Shown here: piece by piece, positions 57,270-64,000 of the stretch
Layout of the letters: every line of letters begins with the position of its first letter
Numbering within the stretch: the stretch's first letter is position 1
Assembly (NCBI GenBank): GCA_934589225.1
Contig: CAKTNS010000001.1
Coordinates: 186,001 to 250,000, forward strand
DNA from: an uncultured Oscillospiraceae bacterium
GTDB lineage: Bacteria; Bacillota; Clostridia; Oscillospirales; Oscillospiraceae
DNA: 64,000 nt
Direction of reading: 5' to 3'
Made by a program: the position numbers and the translations under genes
The notes under the pieces: model-generated
What the model was told of the DNA's origin: nothing
Databases searched by the model: none
What the model saw: only the letters and a program-made list of their open reading frames with translations

Positions 57270-60204
57270 CCAGCATGACGGATCTATAGTCATTGACACC
57301 GGCTTAGATACAGAGGGCTTTAAGCAGGACTCTCAAAAGCTACTGACCGCCGTAGAGCGGCTTATTCAAAAAGTCGATGCGTTGGGTTCTGGTATGCAAA
57401 ACTCGTTTTCTGGGCTGTCTGGTGTCCTCCAGGGCGTAGTAACTGCGATGGATGCACAATCTAACGCATTGTCCAATGCTGCCCAGCAGAGTGATGTCGC
57501 CGCGGAAGCTCACGGTAGAGTAAAGGCGGCGACGAGCGGAATGTCAGCAGCTACACGAACCGCAACGCAGGAGGTTAAACGCCTCCAAAGTGAACTCGCC
57601 AAAGTAGAGAAGCAGCTTGCTACCGCTGACAAGAATCTCGCTGCTTATAATGCCCAAGTTCAGAGCATTCACGCCAGTACCGATGCTATGTTGGAGCAGG
57701 CCAATACCACCGAACAGGTCAATACGGTACTGGAAATCGAAAAGCTGGAAATTGATGCACTCAATCAGAAATATGCCAATCAGATTGAGGTTTTGAAGCA
57801 ATTACAAGCCCAGAAAAGCGGTTTGCAGGGGCAGCTCGGACAGGCTAAGCAAATTCTTCAAGCTCAACAGTTAGCCGATGCCCAGTCGCAGTTAGCCGAT
57901 GAAACCCGCCGCACACAGGAAGAACACGAGAATCTAAAGCAGACTCATACTTCTGCGTTTAAGACGATGATCTCCAATGTCCGCAAATATGCACAGGAGA
58001 CAAAGAAAGCCACTATTGATTCCAACAAGTTAGTTCGGGCATTAACGAGTATCAAAAGCCTTTTAATCACCCGAATCAAGCGTATGTTCATCAGTGCCAT
58101 TTTCAGCGATGTTCAGTCTCAGTTGGGAGCATTGCAGCAGTATTATACCACATACGATTCTGCCATGACCCGCATCAAGGCAGCTACCGCTCGCGCAGGT
58201 GGAAACATCGCTATCGCAGTAGCTAACCTCGTTATCACGGCGGAGCCGTACATTGTTCGACTCATTAATTTGCTTTCTACGGCGATTGAAAAAATCAATA
58301 AGTTTTTTGCTTTGCTTCGGGGTGGAAAAACGGTTAAGGTTCCAGGAGCCATCAAGGATTACACAGGAGCCGTAAATAACGCTACACAGGCGCAAAAAGA
58401 GTTTAATGCGGAATTGTACGGTTTCGACGAGTTGAACCGGCAATCTAAAGTAGATAAGGAAAAAGCTGATTCCGGCGTACAAAAGCCTACCTTTGAAGAC
58501 CAGGAGGTCGAGGGCGATAGCAAATTCTTGTCGTTCATCAAGGATCATCTTAAAGGCATCGCCACGATTGCGGCTGGCATAGGTGCGGCCATGCTAACTT
58601 GGGGTATTGGAAACTCGATCCTCAAAGCGATGGGCAAAAACAGCTTAGAGGCAAAAGGCCGTCTTTTAGGGCTTGCAGCGGGCATAGGCGGTGCTACTGG
58701 GTATGTGCTCAGTTTCACGGATGCTTGGAAAAACGGTCTTGGCAACGGAAACATCATTGGTATGCTGACCGGCGCATCCGTCGCGGCTATTGGTCTCGGT
58801 GTCGCATTTAAGAGCCTCGCAGTAGGGGGCATCACTCTTGCAATCGGTGGATTGGGTGCATTGGTTGTCGGTGCAAAGGAATGGATTCAGACTGGAGAGC
58901 TGACCACACAAGCATTCAAGTCTATCGAGCTTGGCATTGCTGCGCTCGGTGTCGGTATTGCTGTTGCAACAGGATCTTGGATTCCATTAGTTGTTGCCGC
59001 CGTGGCTGCCGGATTATTGGCAATTTACAACTACTGGGACGAAATTAAGGCTTTCTTTGCGAATGTTTGGGCTAGTATTCAAATATTAGCTCAATCTATC
59101 ATCGCCGGTATCATGGAATTCTGGAATCAGGTCGTGCTTACCTTGCAAATGGCGTGGCAGTGGGTCATTGACACATTCACTGCTTTTATCACTTGGTGCG
59201 TTGAACTGTGGAACCAGTTTTGGGCATTCGTTGCTCAGATTTGGAATTCCATCAAGGATGCAATTGTAAATACAGTGATGACTGCTGTCCAGAATGCACA
59301 GGCAAAGTGGGCTGAATTCAAGACTAATACGGTCAACACATTCAATGCAGTCAAAACACATATTACAACTGCTATTTCTACTGCAAAAGCATCTATGGTG
59401 GCAAGCATTAATGCCGCCAAAAATTCTGCGGTTACAACCTGGAATGCGATGCTGTCAGCTTGTAAAAGCATTTTTATGGGCATCCATTCAAACATCGTTT
59501 CTTTTATCCAGAAAGCAGCAAGCTACATTGCAAGTCAAAGCTGGTATGGGTACGGCGTTAATCTGATTCAGGGCTTTTGGAATGGTCTGCGATCCCTCAT
59601 GTCTGCCGTTTGGCAAAGTGTTGTCGATTTTTGCCGTCGATGCGCTGCCGCTGTTCGCAGTGCTCTGAGGATTCATTCTCCGTCCCGTGTCTTTATGGAG
59701 TTGGGCGAATATACCGGTCTTGGCTTTATCGAGGGCATCAAGAACGAGGAGGATGCGGCCATTCAGACCGCGGAGAATCTCGCTAATTCTGTCACCGGCG
59801 AAATGAGCAACTGTGTGGGTGGTATTGATCTCTCCGCAAATGGCATCCAGTACATTATCAGCAGTCTTAGCACGATTGCGGGTATCTTTCAGGCAATCGC
59901 CAAAACGCTGGGTGTTATTGGCAGTCTTCCCGAACCTCAGATTAGCACAGGAACTGTTGTTCCTTACAAGACAAAAGTCGATTCTGGGCCTAGCGATGCA
60001 GGTATGCAGGATACCAGCGTCGTCCAGCTTCTCATGTCCGTTGTGTCTGAGCTGCAAGGGCTGGTACAGGTTGTTCGGGGCCTCAGCAAGAACGGCGATA
60101 CAGTATACAAGATTATCGCTGATGGGCGAGAAATCTTTGATTTGGTTGTTGATGAAAATAACCGGGCCATCCAGCGCACGGGCCAAAGTCCGATAAGGGT
60201 GTGA
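57262..60204 (+). CDS. Tail tape measure protein
   Basis: A 980-residue tape measure that sets tail length. Residues about 20-270 are a long coiled coil with Gln/Ala-rich heptads. The middle has hydrophobic Gly-rich segments (TIAAGIGAAMLTWGIGNSIL, AAIGLGVAFKSLAVGGITLAIGGLGALVVG) likely to insert in the host membrane. Trp-rich helical repeats follow (FWNQVVLTLQMAWQWVIDTF). The segment ALRIHSPSRVFMELGEYTGLGFIEGI is a standard tape-measure C-terminal hallmark. The ATG at 57262 has GGAGGGAGG upstream. Confidence 0.94.
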   Translation: MSDQHDGSIVIDTGLDTEGFKQDSQKLLTAVERLIQKVDALGSGMQNSFSGLSGVLQGVVTAMDAQSNALSNAAQQSDVAAEAHGRVKAATSGMSAATRTATQEVKRLQSELAKVEKQLATADKNLAAYNAQVQSIHASTDAMLEQANTTEQVNTVLEIEKLEIDALNQKYANQIEVLKQLQAQKSGLQGQLGQAKQILQAQQLADAQSQLADETRRTQEEHENLKQTHTSAFKTMISNVRKYAQETKKATIDSNKLVRALTSIKSLLITRIKRMFISAIFSDVQSQLGALQQYYTTYDSAMTRIKAATARAGGNIAIAVANLVITAEPYIVRLINLLSTAIEKINKFFALLRGGKTVKVPGAIKDYTGAVNNATQAQKEFNAELYGFDELNRQSKVDKEKADSGVQKPTFEDQEVEGDSKFLSFIKDHLKGIATIAAGIGAAMLTWGIGNSILKAMGKNSLEAKGRLLGLAAGIGGATGYVLSFTDAWKNGLGNGNIIGMLTGASVAAIGLGVAFKSLAVGGITLAIGGLGALVVGAKEWIQTGELTTQAFKSIELGIAALGVGIAVATGSWIPLVVAAVAAGLLAIYNYWDEIKAFFANVWASIQILAQSIIAGIMEFWNQVVLTLQMAWQWVIDTFTAFITWCVELWNQFWAFVAQIWNSIKDAIVNTVMTAVQNAQAKWAEFKTNTVNTFNAVKTHITTAISTAKASMVASINAAKNSAVTTWNAMLSACKSIFMGIHSNIVSFIQKAASYIASQSWYGYGVNLIQGFWNGLRSLMSAVWQSVVDFCRRCAAAVRSALRIHSPSRVFMELGEYTGLGFIEGIKNEEDAAIQTAENLANSVTGEMSNCVGGIDLSANGIQYIISSLSTIAGIFQAIAKTLGVIGSLPEPQISTGTVVPYKTKVDSGPSDAGMQDTSVVQLLMSVVSELQGLVQVVRGLSKNGDTVYKIIADGREIFDLVVDENNRAIQRTGQSPIRV

Positions 60205-60208
60205 TGAT

Positions 60209-60592
60209 ATGAGCATTGCAAAAATGTGTACAAACGGGTATTGGGCCATTGACGGAACCCCTATTTTTGTACCCGATGAAATCAGTTTTACCCATGATAA
60301 TATCGTTACATCCGATTCTGGCCGTGTCGAGAGCGGATTTATGCGAGTGACTTTTGTCCGTGGTGATGTGCGTACAGTGTCTTTCGAGTACGATCATATC
60401 ACGGGTGCGGAAGTTGAGTATATTTTCAGTTTAACGCAAGGCCGGGTGTTTACCCTCACATACTACGATAATGGTATCAAAACCATGCGTGGATATGTCG
60501 GTAGATCCTCGTATACGCAAAAGAACTTAGGCGCATATCAAAGCGAAGGCGGCGAGTACAAGGGCTACAAGTTCAACATCATCGAGATTTAA
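60209..60592 (+). CDS. Small tail protein after the tape measure
   Basis: A 127-residue beta-rich protein (MSIAKMCTNGYWAIDGTPIFVPDEISFTHD...) in the slot between tape measure and hub genes. Sequence is repetitive in strand pattern (VESGFMRVTFVRGDVRTVSFEYDHI). It fits a distal tail or DUF6711-type protein. The start is five bases after the tape measure stop; the ribosome site is weak, suggesting coupling. Confidence 0.7.
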   Translation: MSIAKMCTNGYWAIDGTPIFVPDEISFTHDNIVTSDSGRVESGFMRVTFVRGDVRTVSFEYDHITGAEVEYIFSLTQGRVFTLTYYDNGIKTMRGYVGRSSYTQKNLGAYQSEGGEYKGYKFNIIEI

Positions 60593-60604
60593 GGAGGTTT
60601 GCTT

Positions 60605-62764
60605 ATGTATCCTGTTTCTGAAGCATACCTCGCTGCGATTCAATCGGACTGTGTTAATACGGACTGGTATGGCTCTATCCGTACAAAAAACGGAATGGTA
60701 TACCCTATTACCCCCGGCATTATTGTCGAGGGTACAGGGCGTATCACCCGTGAAATCAGCACAAATTCGGATTTGAAAATTGGTACAACTTGTTCCGCTG
60801 AGCTGTCCATAGGTCTTTATTTGGAAAATGTATCGAGATACGAGCTATTTGATGCAACTGTTACCCTCTTTTTCAAGCTAGAAATCTCGTCCGGTGTGTG
60901 GGAAGAAGTTCCTCTCGGAATTTTTTATGTTACGGATCCCCCAGAGCGCAGCCAAAGCGCAATTACAATTCGGGCTTACGATGCAATGGCGAAGTTCAAT
61001 GATTCGTTTGGTCGGACGTTGCAGGGTCTCCCGTATAACCTCCTTTCATACGCTTGTAATCTTTGCGGTGTAGAGCTGGGTACTACGCAAGAGTATATTG
61101 CAAACTGCCCCAACGGGCAGATTGAAACCTATAATCTTGCGGATGTCCAAATTTACACAGTCCGAGATTTGATTGGGTACTTGGCGAGCTTTCTATGCTG
61201 CTATGCTTATATCGGTGTGGATGGGAAACTGTATGTTCATCAGTATGATATGACCGCCACCAGAACGGTATCCGAGAATTGGCGATATAGCTACACCCCG
61301 AAAGACTACGAATGCCATTACTCATCCATTAGTGCTTTCTTCTCTGTGACACAGGAGTACGAGCAGATTGTTTTGAACAAGTCTGGTCTAGATTATGACC
61401 TCGGAACGCATCCGTTTATTCAGTTCAACGCTGATGATGTTCGGCGTGCCTGTCTGAACAATATCATCACGAGGCTGGCTGATGTAACATATACCCCCTT
61501 TTCTGCAAAACTGCCCTGCGATCCCTCTATCACAGTCGGCGATGTTCTTAACTTCACTGGCAATCATGCGGTAGCCGGAAAGCTCGCCGCTGTGACGAAA
61601 CAGGTCATTAAAATCGGATCGGGCATGGAGCTGAGCTGTGGCGGGTCTGATCCTAATCTGAATGTACTTACCGCCACCGAAAAACGCATTTCCACGGCAT
61701 CCAAGAACTCCAACAAAGACGGGATGTATTATTACGATTTCGTCAATGTCGATGACTTAACTATCGGTGACGGGAAGCAAGCCGTTGTTATCGTATTCAA
61801 CTATACGACTACAAAAGAAACTCATGTCGATTTCCATGCAGAACTCAAATGCCTCGTTGATACCACCGAAACATACGATGCAAAAACGGATACTTACACC
61901 GAGCACGATGGACAGATGTATGTCACATATCGCAGCGGTGGTGATATTGTCACAGAGTATTACCCCGTTGATTCCGATTTTGACGGATTCAAACTTAACC
62001 ATTTGCTTTATTCATGGTGGGCTTCCGGTAACATCGTAAGCTCTTTTGAGGTTCTAATCCGATGCGTCGGATGTACCGTTACCATCGAAAAAGGCAGTGC
62101 AAGAGGCTATCTAGCCGGAGTTGGTTTGGTTGGTGATGTTGCTTGGGATGGCAGCGTTTATGTTTACGATGAGTTCAAACCTGTTGATTTTGGCATTATC
62201 CGTAAAAAATTTACGAGTTCTGTCAATCCTACGTTCCAAACTCCCGATACTGGCGGCGTTACCCAGAAAAAGAAGAAAATCAATTTCTTCAAAACTGTGC
62301 TTAAATCTATTCGAGAGGATATTGTCAATAAAGCACTGCATCGCTTCTCTGTTCTATACAATGATGCGGAAATGGAAAAGGTAGGTATCACTACAGATGG
62401 GAATATCTGGAAAAATACCGATACTGCCGTAGATGGCACTGTGACAACCCCGAATTGTACTGTAGGCCGCATTCTCCGCATCACAAGCAACCGAACACCC
62501 AACAGCGGTGATGTAACCTATCTAGTTAGCTTCGACAATGGTCTGACATGGTACAGCTACTCATCCAGATGGGTGTTGCACGAGAGCGGATACGGTATGG
62601 TCGAGGGTGTGCTGGCTGAAATCCCGGAAAGCGCATGGGCAGACAAGATTCAAGAATTCGGAACGATAAAGGTACAGGCTACACTCCAAAAAGACAGCAC
62701 TTTGACCGACATTCAGATATTCACCTACGAAAAGAATGTCATCAAAAAGGAGGATGCAATTTGA
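60605..62764 (+). CDS. Tail-associated hub/baseplate protein
   Basis: A 719-residue structural protein. The N-terminal about 370 residues follow the phage hub (gp27-like) pattern: RTKNGMVYPITPGIIVEGTGRITREISTNSDLKIGT, RAYDAMAKFNDSFGRTLQGLPYNLLSYACNLCGVEL and PSITVGDVLNFTG. The C-terminal half has beta-rich domains that may bind the cell surface. No peptidoglycan hydrolase motif is seen. The ATG at 60605 has AAGGAGG upstream. Confidence 0.8.
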   Translation: MYPVSEAYLAAIQSDCVNTDWYGSIRTKNGMVYPITPGIIVEGTGRITREISTNSDLKIGTTCSAELSIGLYLENVSRYELFDATVTLFFKLEISSGVWEEVPLGIFYVTDPPERSQSAITIRAYDAMAKFNDSFGRTLQGLPYNLLSYACNLCGVELGTTQEYIANCPNGQIETYNLADVQIYTVRDLIGYLASFLCCYAYIGVDGKLYVHQYDMTATRTVSENWRYSYTPKDYECHYSSISAFFSVTQEYEQIVLNKSGLDYDLGTHPFIQFNADDVRRACLNNIITRLADVTYTPFSAKLPCDPSITVGDVLNFTGNHAVAGKLAAVTKQVIKIGSGMELSCGGSDPNLNVLTATEKRISTASKNSNKDGMYYYDFVNVDDLTIGDGKQAVVIVFNYTTTKETHVDFHAELKCLVDTTETYDAKTDTYTEHDGQMYVTYRSGGDIVTEYYPVDSDFDGFKLNHLLYSWWASGNIVSSFEVLIRCVGCTVTIEKGSARGYLAGVGLVGDVAWDGSVYVYDEFKPVDFGIIRKKFTSSVNPTFQTPDTGGVTQKKKKINFFKTVLKSIREDIVNKALHRFSVLYNDAEMEKVGITTDGNIWKNTDTAVDGTVTTPNCTVGRILRITSNRTPNSGDVTYLVSFDNGLTWYSYSSRWVLHESGYGMVEGVLAEIPESAWADKIQEFGTIKVQATLQKDSTLTDIQIFTYEKNVIKKEDAI

Positions 62765-64000
62765 AAGGCAAAACCAAAATTATTCTGACCAATGTTGAGA
62801 CCGGCGAACAGGAAGTCCACGAGGATACAAACCTTATCACCGATGCATTGGACAAAATCATCAACATTGAAATGGCGATGAATCAGGCCCCTAACACCCA
62901 TCTGCTCCCCATTGCCACCAAGGCATTGGGGGGCTTGATGCTGTTTGATGGCCCCCTGACGGAAGATCCGAGCAACATTCATTTCCCTGTTGATGCCCAT
63001 CTTGTAGGATATGCCAATCAATCTACGAACACCACCGATAAATACCGGGGGAGCTATAACACCATCGAAAGTGGTAAAACAGATACCGGCTTCGTGTCCG
63101 TGTGGGACTTCGGTACTACTCAGGCAAACGGAACTATCAAAGCCATTGCCCGTACTCATACATGGGGGGGTGCTTGCCCGCTATTTTATTATTTATGCGA
63201 GCATTGTGATTATCCAAATACCGGAGACCCGAGTACAGATACAGGCTGGTCCCCTATCCGTTATGATGGTGAATATCTGTATATGCTCAAGGGCGATTCC
63301 AGCACACATCTAATGCGTCTTGCGCGGGTGCGGATTCCTTGTCTCAGAATGGGGGTTGCAGATTATTCTTATGTTGCGAGAACTTATGAAGTAATCGCCT
63401 CCTGGACAACAGAAGTTTTTTCTTACACTTACTATACCAATGACCGTAGGTATTCATATGATGTGACCATCTATGCCGATAGTCCCAGTATGTATGAGGA
63501 TGGAATGGATGGTAAAATTTACTGTATGTTCCATGGAGTTCCCAGTGGGCGTGATACTGATTATCAGTATGACATGAACTATTTCACAATCCGGTATGAC
63601 GATGAATCGTATGATAAGTCTGAAACCGTTCATGCCAAATTGGGATTAAGCTTCTACGCATACAGTGTAAACAGCAATGCGTTTTATCCTGGACGGAGTT
63701 TTGGTCATGTCCATAACGGACTTTACTATGTCATGGGTGGCAAAAGGAAAACGATTCATATCGTTCCTTTGAATAATCTTGCAGCATTTCGTACAATCCG
63801 TATTTTATCCGATGACGAGCAGGATTACATCTATTCCTTTAACATGATTAGCCCCTGTGCTGGCGGTGTGTATTTTGAGGTGTATCACTATACTACATCA
63901 AGCTATCAATATCGCAATGGATTCTTGTATCCCGATGGGGTGTATATCATTCCAGATGTTTCATATAGCGAAAATAGCCGTGATCGGTACAGCTCGTACA
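62761..64000 (+). CDS. Tail fibre or receptor-binding-region protein, N-terminal part
   Basis: An open frame of at least 413 codons that starts at a TTG overlapping the hub stop (TTGA), with AAGGAGG upstream, and runs off the right edge. It begins KGKTKIILTNVETGEQEVHEDTNLITDALD, as in phage proteins just after the hub, then becomes rich in Tyr, Ser, Asp and Gly with beta-strand patterns and a kelch-like HNGLYYVMGGKRKTI segment. A role in host binding is inferred from position and composition. Confidence 0.78.
   Translation, partial: MKGKTKIILTNVETGEQEVHEDTNLITDALDKIINIEMAMNQAPNTHLLPIATKALGGLMLFDGPLTEDPSNIHFPVDAHLVGYANQSTNTTDKYRGSYNTIESGKTDTGFVSVWDFGTTQANGTIKAIARTHTWGGACPLFYYLCEHCDYPNTGDPSTDTGWSPIRYDGEYLYMLKGDSSTHLMRLARVRIPCLRMGVADYSYVARTYEVIASWTTEVFSYTYYTNDRRYSYDVTIYADSPSMYEDGMDGKIYCMFHGVPSGRDTDYQYDMNYFTIRYDDESYDKSETVHAKLGLSFYAYSVNSNAFYPGRSFGHVHNGLYYVMGGKRKTIHIVPLNNLAAFRTIRILSDDEQDYIYSFNMISPCAGGVYFEVYHYTTSSYQYRNGFLYPDGVYIIPDVSYSENSRDRYSSY

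Overview
The window is a chromosomal segment of an anaerobic, low-redox Firmicute (class Clostridia, most like a gut Oscillospiraceae relative) followed by most of an integrated tailed phage. The host assignment rests on an electron-bifurcating [FeFe] hydrogenase operon, a tyrosine T-box leader, an OLE RNA/oapA locus, Clostridia-type sigma and membrane-regulator genes and strong AAGGAGG ribosome binding sites. It is an inference from gene content, not a species identification.

Region 1-23.6 kb is host. Almost everything here is on the minus strand. It holds hydCBA (hydA runs off the left edge), a secreted C39-like/SleB-like cell-wall hydrolase, queA-tgt (queuosine tRNA modification), dapA (the only plus-strand enzyme gene among them), tyrS with its T-box leader, and a seven-part cluster reading OLE RNA - oapA - dxs - tlyA - nadK - argR - recN. 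A Nudix hydrolase, a three-gene overlapping operon (ATC-hydrolase-like, GPH/MFS transporter, M20 peptidase) and ogt follow. On the plus strand an ECF sigma factor overlaps a large membrane-anchored partner gene.

At 23.6-23.8 kb there is a dense cluster of perfect palindromes with tRNA-3'-end-like arms, overlapping the 3' end of a large serine recombinase gene. This is the probable left prophage boundary. The recombinase and an XRE repressor read leftward. Everything from 25.9 kb to the right edge reads rightward, so the right prophage end lies outside the window.

The prophage is modular. 25.5-26.9 kb is the lysis/lysogeny switch and small early genes. 26.9-41.5 kb is replication, recombination and modification: DUF2800 nuclease, DUF2815 ssDNA-binding protein, family A polymerase, two SNF2-type helicases, two DNA methyltransferases, RNase HI, MazG-like protein, primase/VapE helicase, VRR-NUC nuclease and a late regulator. 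41.5-44.5 kb holds a candidate structured RNA, a tRNA-Ile, a DUF4417 protein and two ADP-ribosyltransferase-like proteins that share an N-terminal tag. 44.5-46.2 kb is terminase. 46.2-48.9 kb is an accessory cassette between terminase and portal (frameshifted metalloprotease-like gene, lipoprotein with its own promoter and terminator, RHH repressor, GIY-YIG/BRO antirepressor fusion). 49.2-64 kb is portal, minor capsid, scaffold, capsid, connectors, tail tube, tail chaperones, tape measure and distal tail/fibre proteins of a siphovirus-like virion.

The strongest leads are: (a) the OLE RNA/OapA locus; (b) a -1 slippery heptamer on the capsid stop codon that would add an Ig-like domain; (c) a circularly permuted cytosine methyltransferase with a second conserved-looking gene overprinted in the +1 frame, both crossing an 11-G tract; (d) paired MGGRGSSSG-tagged ADP-ribosyltransferase-like proteins; (e) a 9-bp tandem array that repeats the core of the putative repressor operator; (f) a 241-bp intergenic element duplicated at two module boundaries; and (g) a promoter-to-terminator structured RNA candidate.
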